64,000 nucleotides of DNA. It comes from Nothopassalora personata (lineage: Eukaryota > Ascomycota > Dothideomycetes > Mycosphaerellales > Mycosphaerellaceae). Positions 54,228 through 64,000 of the stretch are shown here, piece after piece (the first letter of the stretch is position 1; each line of letters starts with the position of its first letter). The notes under the pieces are model-generated. The model was not told the origin of the DNA and searched no databases. It worked only from the letters and a program-made list of their open reading frames with translations. The DNA is taken from assembly GCA_033816765.1 (NCBI GenBank), contig CM066288.1:4340001-4404000 (forward strand). The letters run 5' to 3'. The position numbers and the translations under genes were made by a program.

Positions 54228-55826
54228 TTATAGCAGCATCTCAAGTGGGTTCTCAATGACCTTCTTGAGCTCCTTCATGAACTCACCGCCAACAGCACCA
54301 TCAACAACCTTGTGGTCGAAGGACGCTGTCAGCACGATTTGGTCGTCCCACTCGAAGCTCTCTGCGCCCTCTTCGGGGTCCTTTGGTATGGCAACCTTCT
54401 TCACAGCACCGACTGCGAGAATTGTGGCTTGGGGTGGGTTGATGATGGCAGTAAATCTGTCAATGGCGTCGTTCATGCCCATGTTGGAGATGGTGATTGT
54501 GCCACCCTGGTACTCCTCTGGCTTCAGCTTGCCGTCGCGTGCGCGCTTTCCAAGATCCTTGATTTGCGCCGAGACAGTCTCGAGGCCAGTTCCGGTGACG
54601 TTCTTGACAATTGGTGTCATGAGACCGACTGGGGTTGCGACGGCGACTGACACGTCAACGACGTTGTTTTGCCTGATGACGACCTTACCGTCGATTTCTC
54701 TCCACGAGCTGTTGGCGGCTGGGACCTTGCGTGCGGCGTATGCGAGGGCCTTGACGAGGAAGTCGTTGACTGACAGCTTGTACTTGCCATCGGCGGATGC
54801 GTTCAATGCCTGGCGGAGCTTCAGAAGCTTAGTGACGGATACTGTCGATGCGACGAAGTAGTGTGGGTTTTGCTGGAAAGATTGTGTCAGGCGGGATGCG
54901 ATGGTCTTGCGCATGCTCGATGGCTCGATGTCCTCGTATGTGGCTGGGGACGTGACGCTTGCGGCAGCTGGAACCGCGCCCGATCCGGATGACTTCGCTG
55001 CTTCTTGTGCCTTTGGTCCCTTCCAGCGAGTGATGGTGGGCTCGAGTCTCTCGCCCGACGACTCCGACTCCTGTGCCTTTGGTGCCGACTCTTGCTTGCC
55101 CTTTGGTGGAGCGGTGCCGGAGCCAGAGTCTGGGGACTCACTTGCCTCAGCAGCCTCTTGACCACCCTTCTTGCCCTCCTTCGACGCTGCCTTCTCGCCG
55201 CCAGCATCCGCAATGCTGAAGTCCGCGAATGCGGGAACATCGCCAGCGTCCTCAACCAAGACAGCGATTGGCTGCAAGCATTCATTAGTCCTGTGTAGTC
55301 CCACCACGCTGTTACTTAACTCACGTTGCCCACTGCGACATCCTTCTCGCCAGAGTTCTTCAGGATCTTTGCAAGCACACCCTCTTCTTGGAACTCAAAG
55401 TCCATCTGTGCCTTGTCTGTCTCAATCTCCACGAGTACATCACCCGGCGCCAGCGAATCTCCGGGCTGCTTCTGCCACGAACCAATGTTGCCGGAAGTCA
55501 TCGTCGGGGAGAGTGCGGGCATGGTGATGACGGTGTGTGATGGGTAAGCTGTACATGGTTTGTTAGATACTGTGTCTTGCTCTCAATGGCTCGGTTACGC
55601 AGATGGGAGGTGATGCTCACATTTTCCGGAGGCATAGTACCTGGCCAGCGCGGAGAGGGCTGGTATCCTGCTACTGTTGTCGCATGGTCAGCTGGAGCTC
55701 ATACCGGCCTCAGCCAAGCTCTGGCAATACCGCATACCCAAAAGCAGTCTGTGTCCGAGCTCCGCTCCATGCTCCTCTCTGCGCAAGTCCTCGTGAGGCT
55801 CTCGCGAACACCGAAGCGGCCGACAT
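54228..55826 (-). CDS. LAT1: Pyruvate dehydrogenase E2, dihydrolipoyl acetyltransferase
   Basis: Core of the mitochondrial pyruvate dehydrogenase complex; transfers acetyl from lipoyl to CoA. Exons 55826-55738, 55673-55621, 55548-55325 and 55271-54228; introns of 64, 72 and 53 nt; 469 aa. The spliced N-terminus [18 protein letters not shown] ... [20 protein letters not shown] is a presequence leading into the lipoyl domain, whose lysine is Lys93 in [12 protein letters not shown]. The peripheral subunit-binding domain is weak or absent: after the linker the text goes through [19 protein letters not shown] straight into the catalytic domain. The active-site motif is [12 protein letters not shown]. 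The first ATG (55826) follows a CT-repeat leader. Confidence 0.94.
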
Positions 55827-56589
55827 TGTCTCTCTCTCTCTCGCTGCTGGTGGTCTAAATTGAAGCTTGGACCCCGCAAGACCCGACTCCACGCTCGATG
55901 CAGCTGGAGCAATGGCAGATGACGAGGAAGGAGCGACGGAGAGGGCGGAGAGGGTGTCGTGAATGAGTTGAACGACGTTACGATAACTTCCGTATGTTGA
56001 GGTCCGACCCTCTCGAGCTTTCAGTTACCGCTAGTCCAAAATTAAATTGTCGGCCCGTAGAAAGAGTATTCCCCCCATCCTGCTGCACGGTCCCACCTAC
56101 CACTCTTTCACTTTCAATAAAGGATTAATGGGATTTAGTTGAGACTTCTATCACGTGGCGTCGGTTGTCCTTGCCGAATGGCACCGCGATCCGATCGACT
56201 TTCAAGACATGAGAAGCTTTGACGAACTGAAGGGTTGATGATGTATTTATTATTTATCCTTCCAGACGTCCACTTTGACTCGTCCTCTCCAGCTCACCAT
56301 GAGAAGCTTTTACCAACGCGAGGGTTGATGATGTATCATCAAATATTGATTGACCGTTGAAAGTGCCAGCTGGTTGTCGAGCATCTTCAGGGTCAGATCA
56401 CGCTAACCACAGAACTTCGAGAATACAAGGGTGCATGTACTGTAGTTTGATACTTTGTCCTAATGTCAGCACCTTGAACACTACTGCAGCCTGCATTCCG
56501 AGCGCAGTTGACGTAGGATAGAATGTGGCCATCAGTTAATTCATATTGCACAGACACGATCAGGGCGTAGCTGCATACCACGTGCTGGG
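55827..56589. other. Divergent intergenic region LAT1 / SEC7
   Basis: Shared promoter region. Contains a TC dinucleotide run just above the LAT1 start and two imperfect copies of a 40-bp sequence at 56209-56248 and 56299-56338 (see findings). Confidence 0.5.
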
Positions 56590-59500
56590 ATGGCCGAGGA
56601 GGATCCGCAGGCACATGCCCATGTGGATGATGGACGGATATCTGCTGAACAGGGCAGCCACGAGATGGATGAACCCGAGACAGCTCCTGCGACAGACGTC
56701 GAAGAGCATCATGAAGATGAGCATGCGGCGACCTCGCTACATAGCCAGGAGCATTCGCAAGCCATAGGGGAGGAGGAACATGCTCAGCCGACCAACGATG
56801 AGCACCTGCCGCAACAGACTGTCGCAACTCCTCCCCCCCACGGGTCCAACGTCGAGACACCGACCGAAGTAGTGGGTACGCCTGCCCCGAGAGAATCCGC
56901 GCCGAGCACGCCCTCCTCGCAGCCGATACAGGACACCCGTCACCGGACCGATTCCCAATCGACGACGGCTACCAATGCCACCCGGGCGTCGACGCGATCG
57001 ACGAGAAGCAGCATGGTCTTCGTCGTTGCGGCGCTGGAGAGCATCGCAGCTTCGAGAGATGCTAAAAAACGAAAAGCTTTGGCCGAGTCCACACAACGGG
57101 CGCTGCAAGCCATACGCAGTGCTCAAGGCGATGCCGCTCGGATCGACCCCGAGATCATGTTCGAACCGTTGAATATGGCGACAGAAGCGGCGACCGTCTC
57201 GGTAGTGGTCACGGCACTGGACTGCATTGGCAAGCTGATCAGCTATTCCTACTTCTCTGCGCCAGCTGCAGCCGCCGGAGAAGTGCCTGAGCAGCAAAAG
57301 ACGCCCCTGATCGAACGGGCCATTGATACGATATGCGACTGCTTCCAGGGCGAGGCCACTCCTTCTGAAGTACAAATGCAGATCATTAAGAGCTTGCTGG
57401 CAGCGATTCTGAACGACAAGATTGTGGTACATGGCGCTGGACTCCTGAAGAGTGTGCGGCAGACCTACAACATTTTCCTCCTGAGCAAGAGTAGCGCGAA
57501 CCAGCAAATCGCCCAAGGCACTCTGATGCAGATGGTTGGCACCGTGTTCGAAAGAGTAAAGACGAGGTTGATGTACAAAGCGTCGCGCATGAGTGCATCA
57601 AATGACCGCCTTGCCAATGGAGGCACGGAGCTTCACTCGGACACCTCGTCAACGGCACAGGGAGATGATACGGCATCTGCGACCGAAGTTGGGACACCAC
57701 TGGAAGAAAAGGATCGGCCACAGTTGACATTACAAACCTTTGAGACGCGGAAGTCCTTCGACGATGCGCGCATTGGTGACAATGCACCTACCACCGTATC
57801 TCGAGCGAAGAAGCCTAGCAAGCGCCCCTCAAGATCCGGCTCCGGCAACGAAATACCTTCAATCACAGTGCAAGGCGAGGGCGACGATGCCGTCTCGGAA
57901 GATGATGAGGAGGACGAGATCTACATCAAAGACGCCTATCTGATCTTCCGTGCAATGTGCAAGCTCTCCACGAAGGCCTTGCGCCCAGAGGATGCAGTGG
58001 ACATCAAGTCACAAGGGATGCGCTCCAAGCTACTGAGCTTACATATCATCCACACCGTGCTCTTCAACCACTCCATTGTCTTCACATCGCCACATTCGAC
58101 CATACGCGCATCGTCAAATAGCGAGCCAAGCGGATTTACACAGGCGAGCAAGCAGTATTTGTGTTTGAGTCTGAGTCGGAATGGCGCCAGCAACATTACC
58201 AAAGTCTTCGAGGTTGCGTCAGAGATTTTCTGGCTGACGATCAAACATCTCAGATCGCAGCTTAAGGCAGAGCTGCAGGTGTTTCTGAAGGAGGTATATC
58301 TGTCCATCCTGGAGAAGCGTGCAGCGCCCTGGTGGCAGAAGAGCTACATTATTCAGCACATCTTTGGTCGCATCGGCTCAGACCCAAAGGCGCTGGTCGA
58401 GATCTACCTGAACTACGATTGCGACCGCCAAGCGCTGGACAACATATATCAGCGCATGATTGAGCACGTCAGTCGACTAGCGAGCCAACCAGTCAACGTC
58501 AATGGCTTACAACAGCAAGCCTACCAGGACAGCACGGCGAAACAGAACAGTGCTTTGACCGACTGGCGAGATCGAGGGACCATGCCTCCTAGCTTGGCCA
58601 CTGCGTCTATGACTGCCACAAATGATACCGAGCAAGTCTACCCTCCAGAGTATGCCTTGAAGATGCAAGGTCTGGAGTGCTTGGTGGAGACGCTAAGGAG
58701 CATGGTCAATTGGGGACAACAGACCTCGGCAGAGGCACCAGCAAATGCTCAAGACGCGGAAGGGCGCAGCTCAATAGATGAACTTCGTGGCAGCCTTGAC
58801 ACGCGAGGCGAAGCTGGCGTAAGTGGAGCTTCTATCGATGGCATGCCGCCAGGAATTCCAGGTCTTCCGGATACGCCCGTAGCGGAAGACGATCCTGCTG
58901 AGCTGGAGAAAGTGAAGGCCAGGAAGATCGCGTTGAACAATGCGATTCGAGCTTTCAACTTCAAGCCGAAGCGTGGCATCAAGATGTTGATATCGGACGG
59001 CTTCATTCCTTCTTCGGACCCGGCAGACATTGCGCATTTCTTCCTTGGCAATGAGCGAGTCAACAAGAAGTCGCTTGGCGAGTTTCTAGGAGAAGGTGAC
59101 GAGGAGAACATCAAGATCATGCATGCATTCGTGGATCAGATGGACTTCGCCCGAACGAGATTCGTTGATGCTCTCCGCCGTTTCCTGCAATCATTCCGAC
59201 TGCCCGGAGAAGCACAAAAGATTGATCGTCTAATGCTCAAGTTTGCCGAGCGGTACACAACAGGCAACCCAAATGCCTTTGCCAACGCAGACACCGCTTA
59301 TGTACTGGCATACAGTGTCATTATGCTTAACACCGACCAGCATTCTGCACAGGTCAAGAAGCGCATGACACCCGAAGACTTCATCAAGAACAATCGCGGT
59401 ATCAACGACAATGCCAACCTGCCTGACGAGTATTTGCAAGGCATCTTCGAGGAGATCGCAAAGAATGAGATCGTGCTCGACACGGAGCGGGAGACCGCTG

Positions 59501-62500
59501 CAAATCTCGGCATGCTTCCTCAGCAAGGATCTGGTCTAGTAAGCGCTTTAGCAAATGTCGGACGTGACTTCCAGCGAGAAGCATCTATTCAAGCCAGCCA
59601 GGAAATGAGCAACCGCACCGAGCAAATGTTCAAAACCCTCCTGCGAGGACAGAAACGAGCCGGGGCAGCTGGCAAAGGCAGATACTTAACTGCGATCTCC
59701 TCCAAACACGTCGGACCCATGTTCGATGTCGCGTGGATGAGCTATCTCACGGCATTGTCAGGATCAGCACAAGAGTCACAGAATCAGGAGACCATCAGGC
59801 TCTGCATGGAAGGACAGAAGCTGGCAATACGTTTGTCATGCATGTTCGACCTGGGAGACCCTCGACAAGCATTTGTGTCAAGTCTGTCGCGAAGCACGAA
59901 CCTTTACAACTTGTCCGAGATGCAAGCCAAGAATGTGGAAGGTCTGCGAGCTCTGATTGAGATTGCTTACACAGAAGGCAACCATCTCAAGGAGAGCTGG
60001 CGGGACATCTTGACCTGCGTCTCTCAGCTTGATCGCTTCCAGCTCATCTCAAGCGGAGTTGAGGAAGGCGTTGTGCCTGATATGCTCCGGGCACAGAGCA
60101 CAGCACAGAGTCCCTCCACTAATGGCGGTAGTCGGAAGAGTATGGCGCTTAACAGACGGCCTACTGCACGGTCAGGTACCAGCGGCACATACCAGAGCGA
60201 GATCGCGGAAGAGTCAAGAAGCGCAGACATGATCAGAGGTGTCGATCGCATCTTCACCAACACCGCCAACCTATCTGGTGAAGCCATTGTCGATTTCGTC
60301 AAGGCCCTGACACAGGTCAGCTGGCAAGAGATTCAATCTTCTGGCCTTTCAGAATCGCCCAGGACTTATAGCTTGCAGAAGCTGGTCGAAATTTCTGGAT
60401 ACAACATGCTTCGTGTCAGGTTCGAGTGGACGAACATATGGCAGATCCTTGGTCAACACTTTATTGATGTCGGCTGCCACAATAACACACATGTCGTCTA
60501 CTTCGCACTGAACAGCTTGCGCCAGCTCAGTATGCGTTTTATGGAGATCGAAGAGCTGCCTGGGTTCAAGTTTCAGAAGGACTTCATGAAGCCATTTGAG
60601 CTGATCCTGAGCAACGCTTCCCAGGTCGCAGTGAAGGACATGGTACTGCGATGTCTCATCCAGATGATACAGGCACGCGGCGATATGATACGATCTGGTT
60701 GGCGTACTATGTTCGGCGTCTTCACTGTCGCTGCCAGGGAGCCATATGAAGCCATTGTTAATCTTGCGTTCGACAACGTAACCCAAGTGTACAACGATCG
60801 CTTCGGCGTTGTCCTGACACAAGGCGCTTTTGCGGATCTAGTGGTCTGCCTGACTCAGTTCAGTAAGAACATGAAGTTCCAGAAGAAGAGCTTGCAGGCG
60901 ATTGAGACGCTCAAGGCGTGTGTGCCGAAGCTGCTGCGGACTCCAGAGTGCCCGCTGTCACAAAAGTTCTCTGGTGCGAAGGATGCGCCACAAGCCGAAG
61001 GCGTGCCCAAGCAGCCTAGCCGCCAGACACAAGAAGAGCAGTATTGGTTCCCAATCCTGTTTGCCTTCCACGATGTGCTCATGACTGGTGAAGACCTCGA
61101 GGTTCGCTCACGAGCACTGAACTACCTCTTCGACACGCTCACGAAGTATGGCGGCAATTTTCCCCGGGACTTCTGGGACACACTCTGGCGACAGCTGTTG
61201 TACCCCATCTTCATGGTCTTGAAAGATAGGAAGGCGATCAACCACGAAGCATTGAATCAAGAAGAGCTTTCTGTCTGGCTGTCGACCACCTTGATTCAGG
61301 CGCTGAGAAACATGATCAGCTTGTTCACCCACTTCTTCGAGAGTCTCGAATACATGCTTGATCGCTTTTTGAACCTGCTGGCATTGTGCATCTGCCAGGA
61401 GAACGACACCCTGGCCCGCATCGGCAGCAACTGTCTGCAGCAGCTCATCTTGCAGAACGTGAAAAAGTTCACACCCGGGCACTGGGAGAAGATTGTTGGC
61501 TCTTTCGAGGAGCTGTTCAACAGCACCGAAGCCAAAGAGCTCTTCTCTGCTGCCACTTCGGCATCTTTCAACAAGGAAGGCTCGTACTCGAACGGCGCTT
61601 CCATCAATTCGAAGGATCCTACCAACTCGGACAAACATTCTGTTGCCGACAACGCTCTGAAGATCAACGGTCTGGACGGGGAAGAATCCTCTCTGAACGG
61701 TGATGGCAAACATGAGAGTTTACGAGCTGACTCCAACAGCCTTGCACTTTCCGAGAGTGATGAGCGTAGTGCGTCACCGGCACCATCGAGGAAACAGTCC
61801 GAGCTGGAAGACTTTGCTGCAACCACACCCAAACAACAAGCGCCCATCGTCGTTACGGCCGCTCGACGTCGCTACTTCAATCAGATCATCACCAAATGTG
61901 TTCTGCAGCTGCTCATGATCGAGACCGTCTCTGAGCTCTTTAATAACGACGCAGTTTACGACTCGATCCCATCTCACCTATTGCTACGGCTCATGAAGCT
62001 ACTCAAGACATCATACCACTTCGCCAAGCGGTTCAACGAAGATCGCGACTTGCGTACCAGGCTCTTCCGAGAAGGCTTCATGAAGCAGCCACCCAATCTC
62101 CTGAAGCAAGAAAGCGGCAGCGCTAGTGTCTACGTGCTCATCTTGCTGCGCATGTATGCCGACTCCAGCGACTCACGAGCAGCGTCGAAGCCAGAGACGG
62201 AAGCCGCTTTGATTCCGCTCTGCAGCGACATCATCGCCTCGTACATCTCCCTCGACGAGGATACCCAGCAAAGGAACATCCAGACATGGCGCCCTGTAGT
62301 CATTGACGTTCTCGAAGGATACACAGGCTTCGCGGACTCGGATTTCAACAAGCATGTGCAGACTTTTGCGCCACTTGCCGTTGGTCTCATGAACCGCGAC
62401 ATGGGTCCTGAGTTGCAACGAGCAGTCCAGGGCTTGTGGCGGAGAGTCTGTGAGGTCAAGCTCGGTATCGAGGGGAACGACCACGTCAGCGTCGTCTCGC

Positions 62501-62571
62501 CCACGAGTCCGAACACGAAACCTGGTGTTTTTGGACGAAGATCTAGTAAGCAGAGCTTGCGACAGGCTTAG
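56590..62571 (+). CDS. SEC7: Sec7, Golgi Arf guanine nucleotide exchange factor
   Basis: Large BIG-type GEF that loads Arf1 with GTP at the trans-Golgi. Single uninterrupted frame of 1993 aa, close to yeast Sec7 in length. Order: acidic low-complexity N-terminus (about 1-130), DCB domain, HUS box region, then the SEC7 domain (about 775-965) with catalytic Glu874 in FRLPGEAQKIDRLM and the hydrophobic-groove motif AYVLAYSVIMLNTDQHS, followed by HDS1-HDS4 regions (for example LQKLVEISGYNMLRVRFEW). The C-terminus is Ser/Lys-rich. The start at 56590 gives the usual acidic N-terminus. No damage seen; unusual here only for having no intron. Confidence 0.96.
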   Translation: MAEEDPQAHAHVDDGRISAEQGSHEMDEPETAPATDVEEHHEDEHAATSLHSQEHSQAIGEEEHAQPTNDEHLPQQTVATPPPHGSNVETPTEVVGTPAPRESAPSTPSSQPIQDTRHRTDSQSTTATNATRASTRSTRSSMVFVVAALESIAASRDAKKRKALAESTQRALQAIRSAQGDAARIDPEIMFEPLNMATEAATVSVVVTALDCIGKLISYSYFSAPAAAAGEVPEQQKTPLIERAIDTICDCFQGEATPSEVQMQIIKSLLAAILNDKIVVHGAGLLKSVRQTYNIFLLSKSSANQQIAQGTLMQMVGTVFERVKTRLMYKASRMSASNDRLANGGTELHSDTSSTAQGDDTASATEVGTPLEEKDRPQLTLQTFETRKSFDDARIGDNAPTTVSRAKKPSKRPSRSGSGNEIPSITVQGEGDDAVSEDDEEDEIYIKDAYLIFRAMCKLSTKALRPEDAVDIKSQGMRSKLLSLHIIHTVLFNHSIVFTSPHSTIRASSNSEPSGFTQASKQYLCLSLSRNGASNITKVFEVASEIFWLTIKHLRSQLKAELQVFLKEVYLSILEKRAAPWWQKSYIIQHIFGRIGSDPKALVEIYLNYDCDRQALDNIYQRMIEHVSRLASQPVNVNGLQQQAYQDSTAKQNSALTDWRDRGTMPPSLATASMTATNDTEQVYPPEYALKMQGLECLVETLRSMVNWGQQTSAEAPANAQDAEGRSSIDELRGSLDTRGEAGVSGASIDGMPPGIPGLPDTPVAEDDPAELEKVKARKIALNNAIRAFNFKPKRGIKMLISDGFIPSSDPADIAHFFLGNERVNKKSLGEFLGEGDEENIKIMHAFVDQMDFARTRFVDALRRFLQSFRLPGEAQKIDRLMLKFAERYTTGNPNAFANADTAYVLAYSVIMLNTDQHSAQVKKRMTPEDFIKNNRGINDNANLPDEYLQGIFEEIAKNEIVLDTERETAANLGMLPQQGSGLVSALANVGRDFQREASIQASQEMSNRTEQMFKTLLRGQKRAGAAGKGRYLTAISSKHVGPMFDVAWMSYLTALSGSAQESQNQETIRLCMEGQKLAIRLSCMFDLGDPRQAFVSSLSRSTNLYNLSEMQAKNVEGLRALIEIAYTEGNHLKESWRDILTCVSQLDRFQLISSGVEEGVVPDMLRAQSTAQSPSTNGGSRKSMALNRRPTARSGTSGTYQSEIAEESRSADMIRGVDRIFTNTANLSGEAIVDFVKALTQVSWQEIQSSGLSESPRTYSLQKLVEISGYNMLRVRFEWTNIWQILGQHFIDVGCHNNTHVVYFALNSLRQLSMRFMEIEELPGFKFQKDFMKPFELILSNASQVAVKDMVLRCLIQMIQARGDMIRSGWRTMFGVFTVAAREPYEAIVNLAFDNVTQVYNDRFGVVLTQGAFADLVVCLTQFSKNMKFQKKSLQAIETLKACVPKLLRTPECPLSQKFSGAKDAPQAEGVPKQPSRQTQEEQYWFPILFAFHDVLMTGEDLEVRSRALNYLFDTLTKYGGNFPRDFWDTLWRQLLYPIFMVLKDRKAINHEALNQEELSVWLSTTLIQALRNMISLFTHFFESLEYMLDRFLNLLALCICQENDTLARIGSNCLQQLILQNVKKFTPGHWEKIVGSFEELFNSTEAKELFSAATSASFNKEGSYSNGASINSKDPTNSDKHSVADNALKINGLDGEESSLNGDGKHESLRADSNSLALSESDERSASPAPSRKQSELEDFAATTPKQQAPIVVTAARRRYFNQIITKCVLQLLMIETVSELFNNDAVYDSIPSHLLLRLMKLLKTSYHFAKRFNEDRDLRTRLFREGFMKQPPNLLKQESGSASVYVLILLRMYADSSDSRAASKPETEAALIPLCSDIIASYISLDEDTQQRNIQTWRPVVIDVLEGYTGFADSDFNKHVQTFAPLAVGLMNRDMGPELQRAVQGLWRRVCEVKLGIEGNDHVSVVSPTSPNTKPGVFGRRSSKQSLRQA

Positions 62572-63563
62572 GATGTCCGGTTGCAGTGGCTAGGGGCGTA
62601 TGCATGTTACTGAAGAAAGGCTTTCAGAAGGGCTAGTGGTGTACAGGAAGAGTCGCCGGAGGGTGTAGGATAGCGCTTGGCGTGGTGGACAACCTATGGC
62701 ATTACCTGGATCCTTTCGGAGCATTGAGCGCTGGCGTATGGGTGAAGCTGATGCATACTAGTCAGCGACCCGTGTGTGATATTCTAGTAGCCGATAGAAG
62801 TATGAAAGATGGCATTTGTTGTAGCCGGCAGGCTCCCTCCTCTACCATGACTCAGCCACGTGTCAAGGGGACTGCACTACTGGTGATGGTGTATTGTACC
62901 TAGGCCAGCTGGCGCATGCTTCCATATTCACTCGAAGCACCTGCCGCGCCACGTCCTTACGGAGCGGGCCGCGGTGGGACTTGTCGATCGTCGGGCACTG
63001 TTGACTTTTCTCGCCACTTCACACACCACGTTCTGTTCTCAACACGCGCACTACCAAGGGGCACACAGTCACTCAACGCGAACACGTCGCGTGCAGGCTA
63101 CAAGCTCAGCCAACAATATACACAACAGAGGCAGCTACTCGGAACCACAAACGCCACGGGGGCGACGCCTCGACTTCTTGCGCTGCCGCTGGAGCTTCGG
63201 ACCACGATCATCGGATACATAGCTCGGCCAAGCGACGTGAAGAAGGATATTTGCATTGGCGAGACTGGGGACCTCGACAGCTGGATAGGATCAGGACGAT
63301 CTGTGCCAGGCATTGTGGAGTGCTTGGGAAGTCCATGTTTGTGACGGAGATGCAGCAGCACCCTGGATGTGGAGCGAGAGAGAGAGAGAGAGAGAGGTAT
63401 CTGAAGGCTCAAAACGCATTAACGCGTGACTGGTGTCGGATCGCTCGGTCTGTACAAAAACACACACAAATCAACCAGGTATCTTCTTTCCTCAAAACGC
63501 CTTGAAGTACATACACCTCTTTCCCCTTGGCACGCACACGCGCCGCTGCCATCGATCCGCGCC
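62572..63563. other. Convergent region with possible F-box-like fragment
   Basis: A + frame at 62916-63344 contains RLLALPLELRTTIIGYIARP, which resembles the opening helix of fungal F-box/2EXR-type proteins, then breaks off without further similarity. Probably a relic. A GA microsatellite follows at 63374-63396. Confidence 0.3.
63374..63396. repeat. (GA)n microsatellite
   Basis: About ten GA units, outside supported coding sequence. Confidence 0.9.
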
Positions 63564-63824
63564 CTATACAATCCCCAACACTATATCTTGAAGTTTCCTG
63601 TACCCCGCCTTGGTCGGCTTGAACTTCTTCACCGTCTGCTTGAAGGATTTCGAACTGGAGGGCCTTCGTTCTGGCAGCTCGGGCCAGGACCAGGACTTGT
63701 CGTTGCATTCATCTTCGTGAGAATGGTCAGAAGCCTTTTCGCCGAGAGCGCTGTGCTGCTCCCTTAGACGCTCGAGTTCGCGCTGGCTGGCGGAGTCCCG
63801 GCGGACGGAGTTGAGGGAGGACAT
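63564..63824 (-). CDS. Small orphan protein, 86 aa
   Basis: Not recognised. A single open frame from ATG 63824 to TAG 63564. N-terminus MSSLNSVRRDSASQRELERL suggests an amphipathic helix, the middle is acidic with DKSWSWPELPERRP, and the C-terminus is basic (KQTVKKFKPTKAGYRKLQDI). The even composition and lack of stops make it plausible; there is no other evidence. It might have more exons beyond the frame. Confidence 0.4.
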   Translation of the reverse strand: MSSLNSVRRDSASQRELERLREQHSALGEKASDHSHEDECNDKSWSWPELPERRPSSSKSFKQTVKKFKPTKAGYRKLQDIVLGIV

Positions 63825-64000
63825 TGTTTGAGTTGACAGTGTGGCAAAGCGACTTTGTGGTGTGAGGAGGCTGGGCCGAAGCTGGTTTGATGTGCTGGGC
63901 TAGTCCCTGGGTGGTCTGTGGCCTTGCTGTGCTGGAGAATGTATTGGTGGCAGTGATGTTGTGGTATGAGAAAGGTTTGGTATCTGGACAGGAGTCGAAG

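Noticed and set aside
54887..55285. 132-codon Arg-rich minus frame inside LAT1
   Set aside because: Alternative frame of the Ala/Pro/Lys-rich linker of the E2 subunit.

Overview
The window is nuclear DNA of a filamentous ascomycete (Pezizomycotina). Short GT-AG introns of about 50-60 nt with CTRAC-like branch sites recur in almost every gene, genes lie on both strands about every 2-3 kb, and the proteins are typically fungal (COX5, TOM5, YME2, a GYP7-type TBC protein, a JEN-type carboxylate carrier). I lean towards Dothideomycetes, but that is inference. Nothing looks bacterial or viral, and I found no tRNA, rRNA or intact transposon that I could defend.

Layout. 1-9 kb: 3' end of a GPH-type sugar transporter (+), COX5 (-), an acetamidase-type amidase (+), a GYP7-like Rab GAP (+). 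8.8-18.9 kb: a DszC-like flavin monooxygenase (-), an Mso1-like Sec1-binding protein (-), NAD formate dehydrogenase (+), an odd micro-ORF locus with its own TATA box (16.0-16.8 kb), and MSS1 (-). 20-29 kb: a GST (-), a complex I NDUFB4/B15 subunit (+), a JEN-like carrier (-), about 2.6 kb without a recognisable gene, then cytosolic HSP70 (+) behind a perfect heat-shock element. 29-39 kb: YME2, choline kinase and a SAC-domain phosphoinositide phosphatase, all on +. 39-49 kb: small and partly decayed genes (a relic family member, an acidic-repeat protein, a frameshifted ubiquitin protease), TRM9 (+), IWS1 (-), TOM5 (+), another relic and a 2EXR-like fragment. 50-64 kb: a Ser-rich orphan, a ferritin-like secreted protein, a third relic, the pyruvate dehydrogenase E2 subunit (-), intronless SEC7 (+) and a small orphan (-).

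Themes. Seven genes serve mitochondria (COX5, FDH, MSS1, NDUFB4-like, YME2, TOM5, LAT1). Several serve membrane traffic or lipid signalling (GYP7-like, Mso1-like, SEC7, SAC phosphatase, choline kinase). These are ordinary housekeeping genes in unlinked transcription units, not a biosynthetic cluster.

The least ordinary signals are: (i) the 16 kb locus, where two micro-ORFs each encode a G-R-G-G-Y-N core, the second only after removal of a 54-nt intron-like segment; (ii) a family of three decayed paralogues at 40.1, 47.5 and 53.6 kb with a shared, apparently undescribed core and, in two of them, a conserved phase-2 intron; (iii) a ubiquitin protease broken by one missing base; (iv) a protein with three acidic repeats, the last out of frame. 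Exon boundaries were deduced by hand from reading frame, splice consensus and family knowledge, with no transcript data.
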